Shown here piece by piece: positions 47,060-60,872 of a stretch of DNA of 64,000 nt (position 1 is the stretch's first letter; every line of letters starts with the position of its first letter). The notes beneath the pieces are model-generated. The model was not told where the DNA came from, made no database searches, and saw nothing but the letters and a program-made list of their open reading frames with translations. Location: positions 124,001 to 188,000 of the forward strand of contig MCGE01000046.1 in the NCBI GenBank assembly GCA_002105175.1, given 5' to 3'. Source of the DNA: Absidia repens (taxonomy: Eukaryota; Mucoromycota; Mucoromycetes; Mucorales; Cunninghamellaceae). The position numbers and the translations under genes were made by a program.

Positions 47060-47735
47060 TTTTGTCAAATGTGGGAACTGTGTCGTATTTGTCATTTGTC
47101 ACTAATCATTTCCCCCACTATCACACTTGCCATTCCTATACAGGTATAACACACAGCCTCAAGTAGCCACTACTTAGGCATACAGTATACACTTACTGTA
47201 TATCTACAGATAACCAACTTCCCATAGCCTCAAATTACCATTCCTCGACCACACACACAGCCACAACAAGCACAGCCTTCCTTTCCCCCATTTTATTATA
47301 GAAACCCTTCCTCATTTTATTCAGTAAAAACCATATCTGTTATATCACTTATTTTTTATAACGTCTTCTTATTATATCAAATATTACAAACAGTAATGTG
47401 GGTCTGGTAGTAAAAATCAAATAAGTGAGACAAAGTTGTATTTTTATTTCAGTAAAATGATGGAAGGCTTTTATAATAAAATTGGGGAAGCGGTGGTTGG
47501 AATAATAAATTTCTACTACTGTACTAAGGTATTATTGGACGAGATAGAGATAAGGGAATAAATCATTGGACTGTGATTGGATGATTGAATGGTTATTGGT
47601 GTACTGACAGATCAGGATTGAATATGACAGTTAGTTCCTGTTCTGAGTCTGACAGTTCCTATATTTGGTAGATTGATTTATAATTTAGATAGAGAGGATG
47701 ACAAATACGACAGGAACTCCCATATCTACTAACTT
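47060..47735. repeat. Family D, element with inverted ends (candidate MITE)
   Basis: The left end GGGAACTGTGTCGTATTTGTCAT and the right end (reverse complement) GGGAGTTCCTGTCGTATTTGTC match over about 23 bp with a few differences. Interior blocks (CACTATCACACTTG, CACAGCCTCAA, ATTGAATGGTTATTGGTGTA) recur at 50480-50720. It encodes no transposase. Confidence 0.55.
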
Positions 47736-47819
47736 TTATTTCACTTTTTACTTGGAACACCTAATAAACTCCGTCATCATTTTTCATGATGCGACATCTA
47801 CCGCAATAGAATAGTATGT

Positions 47820-48425
47820 AAAATAGCCTATCACAATAGAATAGCTTTGCCAACCATTGTTCATTGCAAATAAAAAAAGCTTTTATTGCATCATATGTAA
47901 TAGTTAATACTATACTAAAAGGAAAAACTATGTAAATCGGGGTCGCTACAGTAATAGTGGTTGAGAGAGGTGCTAGGCTAGAAGAATAGTGTTAGAAGAA
48001 GGAATGATGATGTCAAATAAAAAAAAAGGAATCTCTAAAGGGGATCTGCAAACTTCTAATGACGTTTAAACACACATATTATAAAGCAAAGACAGGTTTT
48101 ATTGAAGCAAAGACACATTTTATTGAAGCAAAGTTAAGTTTTATTCAAGTCGAAGCAGACACGTTTTATTGAAGAAAAGAGACATACTAAGCTAAGCTAA
48201 GTAAGACATTTCCCAAAGATCCTAGAATCAAAATGAAAGGGTTTCCCCATGCAGTTTGTAATCCCTTTTCTAAAACCCTTCTAAACTAGTCCTAGCAGAA
48301 AGTCAAGGCCACCAGGTCCATAACGAGCCCAAAACTGTGACGAAGAAATATTTTTTCATTAAAAAAAAAAGGAAAGAAAGAGAAAGAGAGAGAGAAAATG
48401 GGGGGATGCCGCTTGAAAAATAATT
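47820..48425 (-). repeat. Family A copy 4 within a tandem duplication, unit 1
   Basis: On the + strand it shows AATAGCTTTGCCAACCATTG, then AAAGGGGATCTGCAAACTTC, three or four TTTTATTGAAGC units (the complement of GCTTCAATAAAA), the family A core in reverse (AAAATGAAAGGGTTTCCCCA) and the CT-rich head in complement. It is repeated in the same order at 48650-49165. Confidence 0.8.
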
Positions 48426-48649
48426 CAGGCAGAGCGGGCTTTGATTTTCAATCCTGTCACAAAAAAATCTGGAGGCCCGTCAACAAACAAAAACAAAGTC
48501 GGGAAAGCCTACAGCGATAATAACAAGCCCTATACTTCAATATTGCTTACAACATTATACCATGTAGAGGCATTTACCGCACAAAATTGCTTTGGAAAAT
48601 AGATCACCACATTATAGGGATAGAGTACCAAACAAGAATAGTATGTAGA

Positions 48650-49165
48650 ACAGACTACCACAGTATAATAGTATGTACATTAGTATGTCAGATTAGTCTA
48701 CCACAGTAGAATAGCTTTGTCACCCATTGTTCATTGCAAAATAAATAAAAGAAAAACTTTTATCGAATCATCATAGTCAAGATTATACTAAAGGAAAGAA
48801 AATCTAAGAGCTAGTCTACAAGAAAAACGGATCTCCAAAGGGGATCTGCAAACTTCTAAAGACCTTTTCACACATCATTGAAGCAAACATAGGGATCTCC
48901 AAACTTCTAATGAAGCTTAAACAAACATTTATTTCAAACAAAGACAAGGTTTAAGGAAGCAGATATATGTTTTATTGAAGAAAAGAGACATATACATGTA
49001 CTAAGCTAATCAAGACATTTCCCCAAGATTCTAGAATCAAAATGAAAGGGTTTCCCCATGCTTCTTGAAATCCCTTTTCTAAAACCCTTCTAAACTATTT
49101 CTAAACAGAAAGCCAAAACCACCAGGTCCACAATGAGCCAAAAATAGTGAACATATGTTGGCTCA
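48650..49165 (-). repeat. Family A copy 5 within a tandem duplication, unit 2
   Basis: Same layout as unit 1: AATAGCTTTGTCACCCATTG, GGGGATCTGCAAACTTCTAA, TTTTATTGAAG units, GAATCAAAATGAAAGGGTTT, and the end at CCACAATGAGCC. The offset from unit 1 is about 0.83 kb. Similarity is high but not identical, so the duplication is not recent. Confidence 0.8.
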
Positions 49166-49684
49166 TTCCCGTTGACTTGTCTTTTTTTTTTTTTTTTTTT
49201 TGGATTTGCGCTCCCATTTTTTTTTTTGGATCAACAATCCAGACTGCCGGCGGCGGCGGTTGAATTCACACCCATCTGGCTTTACAGCCTGCAAAATCCA
49301 ATTAACCTGCAATATACTCTTCTTCGCTTTATATAAAACGAACTACGAAACCGTTCAACTTCAAATTTTCCATGCATCTTTAGAAATATTATACAATCAT
49401 TTTTTGCCACCAAACCAACCATCCATCTCTCATACAATTAATTGCACAATGCTCTAAAGTTTACGCCTATAAGCTCACAGCTAAAGCCTACAGCCATAAT
49501 AACCGCCTCTACATTATTGTCCACCATTCAATCACACACATATTTGGACATCCACGTTTGCTTGCATCCGCTTTCTAGTCACATACTCCTTCTACTCATA
49601 TCATTTTTTTTTTTTTTTTTTCCCCATCCAATATCCCCATACACACACAGAAATACCCCGCCATACCGCTAAAAAAACACGGAA

Positions 49685-49800
49685 ATCCGCTAAAAAAGCG
49701 CCGGGAGAGGCGCGGCTACGCCGCGCTTTTGCCAAAATGACCCAGGGGGCAGTGCGAGCGGAGCCCAAATTTTTTCACCGCTTTAAGCTCCGAAGCCTGT
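49685..49800. repeat. GC-rich hairpin block
   Basis: GCGCGGC-TAC-GCCGCGC (49711-49727) is a perfect 7-bp stem with a 3-nt loop, flanked by AAAAAAGCGCC on one side and GCTTTTGCC on the other. The base composition is unlike the neighbouring AT-rich DNA. It may be a transposon terminus. Confidence 0.6.
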
Positions 49801-50284
49801 GTAATGACCATTTTTGTTTTGACGGTTGCTTCCTTCGTTTTTGGTCTGACTGAAATTTCAGGAAGTTGATGATCGGAAAGGCAGCATTTCTTGGTACCTT
49901 TAAATATTTATCAAATCTTATTAGAAATATCTAAGATAAATTTATGTAGGTGATTACATTTGTTTCGTACATGTTCATTGATAGTTTAACAATATTAGAA
50001 TATCTTAATGGACGTAAAATTAAAGATCTGTATATCTAATTTTGGTAATTTTTTACCGGGGGGTTTTTTTATTAATATATTTCACAAGATAATTAATGTA
50101 TGAATAAACTAATGGTAAACCACAGTATATATAATTGGGGAGGGGGTTGGTAGGAGGTAACATGGCGTAATGGTTATATTGTTGTGGAATAAAAATAAAT
50201 AATATGATATACTGTATATATAAAGATAAAATCAAAGTAATGTGAGAATGTTGTTACTCTTTATTTAATACAGTAAATCATTCA

Positions 50285-50462
50285 TTCTTTATAAGGATAT
50301 GATTATGATGTAAAACAATATAACTATTTCTACGGTTTAATATAATGTATGGGTTTCTTTTTCAAAGACATGAAAAAGTGAAATCAGACAATGACACCCA
50401 TGCATGATCTGAGCCCTTGTATTGTAGCACTGGATTTAAATTTTATTTTCATGCCATTATTT
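50285..50462 (-). repeat. Dispersed repeat family C, copy 2 (inverted)
   Basis: Reverse-complement match to 43430-43662, including GGGTTTCTTTTTCAAAGACA and GATCTGAGCCCTTGTA. It lies about 430 bp from copy 3 in inverted orientation. Confidence 0.75.
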
Positions 50463-50889
50463 TTCATGATGCGACTTATTGGAAAGTGAATAGATGATTG
50501 AATGATTATTGGTGTAGTGACATTGTCGTATTCCTAGTTCCTTGTTAGCAATATATATATCAAAGTATCTATATCGTCATCATTTGTGTATCCGCTTTGT
50601 CATTTCATTCTATTTTTCCTGAATCCTCCACTTAGTATCACACTTGTCATTTTGCATATCAGATTACACACATCCTCAAATATAAAATTATCAAGCTCAC
50701 ATCCACAGCCTCAAATATCTTCATTTTCTTATAAAAATACCTGACATTTTATCAAATAAATAAAAACCGTATCAATTGTATCACTTCTTCTCTACTTTTG
50801 TTTTATCTATCACAACCATTTCATACATACTATTCTATTGCTGTAGACTATTTTACATACATTTCTATTGCTGTATATTTTACATATAA

Positions 50890-51140
50890 ATGTAGCAAAT
50901 AAAATAAAATAAAATGTGACATTGATGTGAATCAGGCACAATGCAAGTGAAATAAAAAATAAATTCAAATCCAGTGCTTCAATACAAGGGCTCAGATCAT
51001 GCATGGTTATCGTGATCTGATTTCACTTTCCGTGTCTTCGAAAAAGAAACCCATCTATTATATCAAACCGTAGTAATAGTTATATTGTTTTATATCATAA
51101 TCACATCCTTATAAAAGGATGAAGGATTTATATTAAATAA
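50890..51140 (+). repeat. Dispersed repeat family C, copy 3
   Basis: Matches copy 1 over about 240 bp, including GTGACATTGATGTGAATCAG, CACAATGCAAGTGAAATAAA and CCGTAGTAATAGTTATA. Confidence 0.8.
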
Positions 51141-51144
51141 AAGC

Positions 51145-51335
51145 TCTGGCGCTTCGCTGGAGGTTTTGAAAATCTTTCGATTTATTGGGTGTCAGAATTT
51201 TTTTATTAAAGTGTGGGTTTCGATGGGAAGGGATTAGAGTCTCCGCAATCACGCACTTTGGCGCAGCCCCTTGGGGCCCAACCGTCGTACTCAGCGCGTC
51301 GTTAATAGGGGGAGGTTTTTTTTTGCTGAAATAAT
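51145..51335 (+). repeat. Dispersed repeat family B, copy 2
   Basis: Begins CTCTGGCGCTTCGCTGGAGG (itself a small inverted repeat), then CGATTTATTGGGTGTCAG, AAGTGTGGG, and CCCTTGGGGCCCAACCGTCG before a GGGGG run. Aligns with 5825-5998. Confidence 0.75.
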
Positions 51336-51499
51336 AGCTTACTTGAAAGGTGTCGGCGAGACTAGAGTTTGATTATATAGGGGTTGCAGCGGCCTTTCCA
51401 CTGGAAGATAAAACGAATTATGCACTATGGTAATTATGGCGATTGCCCCTTCATTTAATTTTTATTTGCATTTCCCTGATTTTTTGACACAAAAAAAAA

Positions 51500-51820
51500 A
51501 GGCTGGATGATTCAGGCTCCGCGTTTTGCTTTCTATTTTTCTTTTTTTTGGCCCGCATTTTTTTTTCCACTCTTTTTCTTTTTTGTTCTTTTACTTCATG
51601 ATAGTCTGAATGATATAATGGCAAGACTCATTGGGGTACTGGTGATCTAGGATTAGTGTTAGAACTTGAATTATGGGCGTTTTCAGAAACGCAAAACAAA
51701 CATCATGGGGAAAGCCTTTCATTTTGGATGTAGGAGTTGGGAACGTCAGTAGATTAGCACTCATTAGTTTAGTAATAGTTTGTCATCGTTTGTATCTACG
51801 TCTGAATAAATATGTTCTTT
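51500..51820 (+). repeat. Dispersed repeat family A, copy 6
   Basis: Diverged copy with CCGCGTTTT head, CT-rich zone, GATTAGTGTTAGAACTTGAA, CATGGGGAAAGCCTTTCATT, and a single terminal GAATAAATATG. Confidence 0.7.
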
Positions 51821-52197
51821 TTCTTATGATTAGTTTCTCTGTTGTACGTTTACATGATGAGCTTCATCGAATGTATATTACATATGCATAAAAAAAATTG
51901 TATCTACAGTGTATATATGTGTACGAAAAAGGAACGAATTGGGTACTATGGAGACTTCTTCCACCAACATTATACGTTTGTGCGTAGAAAAGAAAATAGG
52001 GATGTGTTTGTGTGAAAAAACAGCTATTACAGTGTATTTAGTTGTGGTGGGGCATATTGAAGTACAAAGTTGACAATAGTATTATTTATGTAGCTACTGG
52101 TGGCAGGGGGTTCTGAAATGTGGGATGTGATGTGATGGGATGGAAGACTCTGTGATTTGGCACTATGGGTGGGCAGCGAATGAGAAAAAGGAATGGA

Positions 52198-52250
52198 TGC
52201 CTTGGGCCCAACCGTCGTGCTCAGCGTGTCGTCAATGGGGGGTTTTTTAT
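52198..52250 (+). repeat. Dispersed repeat family B, tail fragment
   Basis: CTTGGGCCCAACCGTCGTGC-TCAGCG with the following GTC and GGGGGG run, as in the two longer copies. Confidence 0.65.
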
Positions 52251-52541
52251 GTGTGCTGAAAAAAAAAATAGGTAAGGGATTTGATACGGTGATGTGAGTG
52301 GAGGAAAGGTAGGAAATCTCAAAGTCATAGATGTTTGTCTTAGATAAGGGTTTACCCCTCTTTCTTTTTAATATATTAATAAAGGCAATCGTTTATCACG
52401 ATGTCCTTGGTCTGACCGATTCCATCGAAATTGGTATGGTCGGCAGTTGAATCGGTCGTGATTTTTGAAGTTTTTTTTTTTCTTTTTTTTTTTTTTTTTG
52501 GATTCTTTCTGTCTTCTTTTGATTCACTATCGTTTTACAAT

Positions 52542-54388
52542 ATGGTTTTATCAGACTACGAAAAGAAACGACTGGAAAATATAAAGTATGTGAACATATA
52601 TATACACATATATCAAATAGATGTATGGTATAAATGGGACCTCATGTCGCGATTAGTCGGATTTGAGATGTTTGATTTTTTAATATGTTGACTTACGTTG
52701 GTTTATTGTTATTTTCTAACCTTTTTGATAGACGCAATCAGGATTTGCTACGTTCATTGCAAGTACCAACAATTAACCATGAATCCATTGATATGAAAAA
52801 GACCAACACTAATACAAACTCGCGCATTAAGAAGCACATTCCGAAAAAACGTCCAACTGCGCCGCGTGAACCTCGTCGTACTTCTTCTCGTATTCGTGGA
52901 ATCGCTCCTGAAGATATTGAAGTTGATGAAAAGGGCGGTATATTGAAACGGGTCAACGCGAAGGAGCGGGGTGATACTGAAGAATTTCAACCAAAACGGA
53001 TCGACACACTCAGTGACAAGGATCAGGCGAATTTTATGGAAATCTTGAACAATGCGAACAGGAATCACGATGACGATTATATGGACGAGGTCGAACCTAA
53101 AGTGGATCCGTCTTTGGAACCTTTGAAAGAACAACTGGAGAATTTACGCATTCGACATCCCTGGATGACTGTGAAAATGACTCCGGAGAAAATTAGCTGC
53201 TGCTTGTAAGTGCTTATTGTTGAATTTAACTGGAGTTACCATTTTGTTATTGATTGCCTCGTTGCATTTACTCTTTATAGGTTTCATCCAAACAAAACTA
53301 AGCTATTGGCAATCGCTGCAAGTGCATCTGGCCATCTTTCATTTTGGGATGTGGACAACAAAGATGAAGCCGACGATCCTGTGGTATTCTCATATCGGCC
53401 AAACACAAAAGGGATCACTAACGCCAAATTTTGCATGAATGACCCATCCACACTGTATACGTCTTCTTACGATGGTACTCTACAAACGTTTGACATGAAC
53501 TCGACTAAATTTGGAAGCATAACCTTGGCCGACAATTATTTGATCTCCAACTTCGATATCACTCAGGACGGCAATGTGGTAAATAATTTTCAAATCTCAA
53601 ATCACTTTATGAAATAAGCAAATAGAACTTACTTTTTTTTTTTTTTTTTTTTTTGACTTTGTGCGCTTGGGGCGGATGGAACTTGACCGTTGTTAGATAT
53701 ACTTTTCGACAGTATCTGGCGAATTAGGAATCCGGGATCTACGAAGCGACAAGACTGAGACACTGTTGGACATTCGAAGCAAAAAGGTTGGCTGTCTCCA
53801 TTTGAATCCTGTCTATACGAACTTGCTAGTGGCAGCAAGCAACGATCGAACTGCAACCATATGGGATACTCGACATTTGAAATCTGAAAAGTCATTCTTG
53901 CAAGAAATTACTCATGGATTTGCAACTACTAGTTCGTATTGGTCTCCCAATGGTCGACAATTAGCGACAACCTCTTATGATGATAAACTTCGTGTGTTTG
54001 ATTTGAATCACGCAAAATCAGAGGTCACTCTTCGAGGGAAAATCTCACACAACTGCCATACTGGAAAGTAAAGAATTTTATTCATTTGATACATATGATT
54101 TATTCAACTGAATCTTTTTTCTTTGATTCTTGTTTTAGATGGGTGACAATGTTTAGGACAGTATGGAACGAAAACAAACGATTTGGACTAGACCATCCTC
54201 ATTTTGTTGTGGGCAACATGAATCATCCCGCCAGTGTTTTCTCTGGTGAAACTACATCAAAGATTACCGATCTATATGACAGCGAACGTATCACTGCTAT
54301 TCCTGCTGTCAATGAATTTCATCCCACTTTGGACTCATTAGCAATGGTCTCCGGCAATGGCAGTGGCCGTGTAGTTTGCTGGACTTGA
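52542..54388 (+). CDS. CMR1: CMR1/WDR76-like DNA damage-binding WD40 protein
   Basis: WD-repeat protein that in yeast binds DNA and marks stress-induced nuclear foci. Five exons join in phase to 478 residues: 52542-52585, 52732-53205, 53281-53578, 53697-54067 and 54139-54388. The start MVLSDYEKKRLENIK-RNQDLL is the family N-terminus. A basic Pro/Arg segment follows (PREPRRTSSRIRGIAPEDIE, the conserved RxSxRxRG box). WD40 blades include FHPNKTKLLAIAASASGHLS-FWD, STLYTSSYDGTLQTFDM, NPVYTNLLVAASNDRTATIW, GRQLATTSYDDKLRVFD and the final DSLAMVSGNGSGRVVCW. The HPHFVVGNMNHP segment is also typical. An AATAAA is seen near 54514. It is convergent with the Gln-rich gene. Confidence 0.93.
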
Positions 54389-55040
54389 ATTAGTCTCCTC
54401 CCTTTCAGGTACCATTTAGTTATAGTTTATTTTGCTTTTGTACATACTCATGTAGTCATCTTTTACTTGTCATTCCTCATTCCCTTCCAGTGTTTTAAAA
54501 CAACTATTTTACAAATAAAAAACGATTGTTACTCCATACTTATTAAAAAGCTATTATATGACTGTCTCACACAATTCAAATTGTATCATTACCCTACACT
54601 TCCTCCAGCGTATTGATAAATTCATTAATAAAACCCGTAATATTCATTACAAAAAACAAATCGTGCGTCTTCTTTACTCAGCACAAATAAATTCGATGCT
54701 AATCCTGTGGTCACCTATCACCCCTGATACACAACACTTTTATCTTTACCACCCATACACCGTCCCTCTTTTCACAAACACAAACATAGCTGTCCCCCAA
54801 CATTTGTTACAAGTCAGTAAAAAATCAAAACCTTGATATCTTTATTCAATAGAGGGCAAACGATAAAAATACACATACAAAACAACAACAAAAGTAATAT
54901 AAAAAAGGATAAAAATAAACTATGTCTAATATAATATATAAAATAAAAAGAGCCGTTCCGATCGCCCAAGCGGGGGGGATTTTCCCACACCAGTATTCCA
55001 AAGTAAAAAAATCAAAAATCTATGAACCTAAATAGTAACA
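54389..55040. other. Convergent intergenic region
   Basis: Holds the 3' UTRs of CMR1 and the Gln-rich gene. No gene is seen. Confidence 0.6.
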
Positions 55041-56549
55041 CTAGGAAGCGCCATAAAACATTCGATCCAAGAAGGCCCCTGCGCTCCATCGACCCGCAGC
55101 TTGCTTGTTTTCAGAAGTGGAAGAAGTAGAAGCTGTATAATGGCTGGTTGATGACAAGTGGGCTGCTCGTAAACGTAAATGGCGTTGACGGGCCATTTGG
55201 CGATGCTCTGTATGTTGCTGTTGACAATTTGAAACCGATTTTGATGTTCCATCGGTCATTCCCAAATTGGATCGTCCTACTGTAGGTGATGGTAGAAGTG
55301 CTGATGATGGTGATGGCGATGACGATGACGATGATGACGGTGATGAGAGAGTGGCCATGGTTGGTAGTATAGATGATGAGAATGTCCGTTGTTGAGCACC
55401 CATTTGCGCCAGTCGATGTAGATGTAATTGTGTAGAGGAAGGTTTGCTATTGTTAATGTTTCGTTTTTGTTGTTGTTGCCGTTGATACATACATCGAGCC
55501 AAACTTGCCACCATTGGATCTTGATAGTCTTGGATAATTTGGTATTCTTTATCCATATTGTCAGAAGCGATGGCGAGACTGACCCGAACTAAATCATCTG
55601 TTGAAGTCACTGGTGTCAATTGTTCTTGCTGCTGATGTTTACGATATGTTTGCTGCTGTTGCTGTTGCTGTTGTTGTTGTTGTTGTTGTCGTTGTTGGTG
55701 TTGGTGTTGGTGGTGTTGTTGATGATGATCTTCTATTGGTTCCTGCTGTCTATTCCTTTGCTGCTGGACGAACCGTGAATAAAGATGTTTTGACTTTGAA
55801 GGTCCATTATCACCGTTGTCATTTGGAATAGTAGAAGCAGTAGCAGTAGTAGTTGTACTTGATGTGGTCAAATTGGCCATTGCTGGTTTGTCAGGGGTCA
55901 CCAATGTATTTGCTGTGGCATTCAAAATATGAGCAAGAGGAGCAGCAGGAGCTTGGTGGGACACTTGGAAGGTTGGACTTGTAATGGGCTTGGACTTTTG
56001 AGTTGAAATAGACTTGATAGGAGGGAAAGGTGTGGAAGAGGCTTGAGTTTTGGTATTGGCTTGAGGCATACAAGTTAAATCAGAAGCACCAACAGTGGTT
56101 TGTTGTTTTTGTTGAGATTGTTGTTCAGTTGGAGTAATGGGTGGGGAATCATGAGCTGCGGTTTGAGAAATAGTAGTGGAAGCAGGTGCTGTTGGTTTTG
56201 AAGTCATAGTGAAGCCAGACAAGTTTACTTTTCGATGAGGGTCGTTTGAAGAAAGGCGGTGTATAGATTTACTAGAATGCGATCTTTTCATAGGTTTGCG
56301 AGGTACATGCTGCTGCTGTTGTTGTTGTTCTACGTCTTCAAAATTGTCATCATCAATTGTAGGTTGCGGTGTATGAGCTCTGGCCATGGGTGCTAGTTTG
56401 GCCACATGAACTCTTCCACTCGATCGTCGTTTAACATGGTGCCGTGTAGGTTTTTTGTGACTAGTTGTAGTATTTGATATAGGATTGCTTGTTGTAGGAG
56501 AAGGAGGCATATCACCAAGTGCAAATTTTTTGGCTGGTTCTTCAACCAT
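55041..56549 (-). CDS. Gln/Ser-rich disordered protein of unknown function
   Basis: Not recognised. A single-exon frame of 502 residues from ATG 56549; a longer frame upstream would start with hydrophobic codons generated by a poly(T) leader and is not chosen. Visible features are MVEEPAKKFALGDMPPSP; a basic block HVKRRSSGRVHVAKLAPMAR that looks conserved; KRSHSSKSIHRLSS, a possible kinase-site cluster; and a polyGln/His tract at about 55630-55730. A more ordered helical part follows: STDDLVRVSLAIASDNMDKE and YQDPMVASLARCMYQRQ. The C-terminus is AGRWSAGAFLDRMFYGAS. The composition suggests a regulatory protein, possibly transcription- or TOR-linked, but this is a guess. Confidence 0.75.
   Translation of the reverse strand: MVEEPAKKFALGDMPPSPTTSNPISNTTTSHKKPTRHHVKRRSSGRVHVAKLAPMARAHTPQPTIDDDNFEDVEQQQQQQHVPRKPMKRSHSSKSIHRLSSNDPHRKVNLSGFTMTSKPTAPASTTISQTAAHDSPPITPTEQQSQQKQQTTVGASDLTCMPQANTKTQASSTPFPPIKSISTQKSKPITSPTFQVSHQAPAAPLAHILNATANTLVTPDKPAMANLTTSSTTTTATASTIPNDNGDNGPSKSKHLYSRFVQQQRNRQQEPIEDHHQQHHQHQHQQRQQQQQQQQQQQQQTYRKHQQQEQLTPVTSTDDLVRVSLAIASDNMDKEYQIIQDYQDPMVASLARCMYQRQQQQKRNINNSKPSSTQLHLHRLAQMGAQQRTFSSSILPTMATLSSPSSSSSSSPSPSSALLPSPTVGRSNLGMTDGTSKSVSNCQQQHTEHRQMARQRHLRLRAAHLSSTSHYTASTSSTSENKQAAGRWSAGAFLDRMFYGAS
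55630..55730 (-). repeat. Coding CAG/CAA repeat (polyGln)
   Basis: Mixed CAA/CAG codons give an unbroken run of about 13 Gln, followed (in protein order) by TYRKH and preceded by a His/Gln-rich segment. Confidence 0.85.
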
Positions 56550-57339
56550 GGTTCGTTTTGTGTGTTGTGGAAAAAAAAAAAAAAAAAAAAAAAGGAAAGG
56601 GGAGGCGGAAAATAGTAAGAAACGGTGAGTGAAAAATATTTGTATCCCGCCAATCAAATTTTTTTGGAACTTTGTTTCGAAACGTTTTATAGACAATGAT
56701 GGTAACATACCTCAGTTTTTGATATGTCTCAATACTATGTAGAACATTGTTTGCTCGCCTTGTACAAACTCACTTTAACCTAATAATTTTTAAACTTATA
56801 TATTCAGTAATGCAAAACTCGGTTGATGAGCAAAGAGTTGAGTCTCCTTTCACTTACCTTCCTTTTATGATAGAATCGTACCCTTATAAAATCTACGCAG
56901 CAGTGTTTAAAGTTCGGTTGAGACGAAGTGTTATTGTGTCGTTGCTCCCTCTTATTTGCCTCTTATGCCGCTCGATGGTAACGGATATACTTTCCCAAAA
57001 CAGTCAACGTCACAGATAACCGCCAAAAGGGACCATGCACTCTGTCTTCGCCATTTCCTGCAACAGCATATATACCTCCCATCTTCTTTCTCCAACAAGT
57101 ACCTACCACAAGTATCGCTTTATGATTCGCGTAAGTTTTCAAAATGTATACCAACGATTGTAGTTCTTTTCAGCTCACTTATACGTTCTCAAATTTAAAA
57201 AAGTTAATAAACTGTGTCAAAAAATGCCATGCAAACGTTTAAACACCGACTCGAATAGTTAAAAAAAAAGGCACTCCTTTTTTTCAGTTGTTTGTTTGTT
57301 CTTTCGCTTTTTCCTTTATCTACTCCTTCACTGATAAGG
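56550..57339. promoter_or_regulatory. Divergent promoter region, Gln-rich gene and kinesin-13
   Basis: About 0.8 kb. An A-run (56571-56593) sits next to the Gln-rich start. AAACGTTTAAACACC lies at about 57233-57247, upstream of the kinesin start, followed by a pyrimidine-rich leader. No other gene is seen. Confidence 0.4.

Positions 57340-60872
<3,533 letters not shown>

Larger units (their letters stand above)
46141..52541. other. Repeat-rich, gene-free region
   Basis: More than 6 kb without a supported host gene. It holds the family D inverted-ended element (47060-47730), a tandem segmental duplication (47820-48425 and 48650-49165) built around family A, a GC-rich hairpin block (49685-49800), family C copies, a family B copy and a family A copy. 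Short open frames here have no protein character. Confidence 0.6.

Noticed and set aside
49200..49672. Two open frames after the family A duplication
   Set aside because: They include homopolymer-derived Phe runs and a CGG run, with no splice or start context and no conserved motif.
56550..56708. 53-codon N-terminal extension of the Gln-rich protein
   Set aside because: The extension contains a Phe run encoded by a T-homopolymer in the leader; the ATG at 56549 starts a sensible N-terminus.
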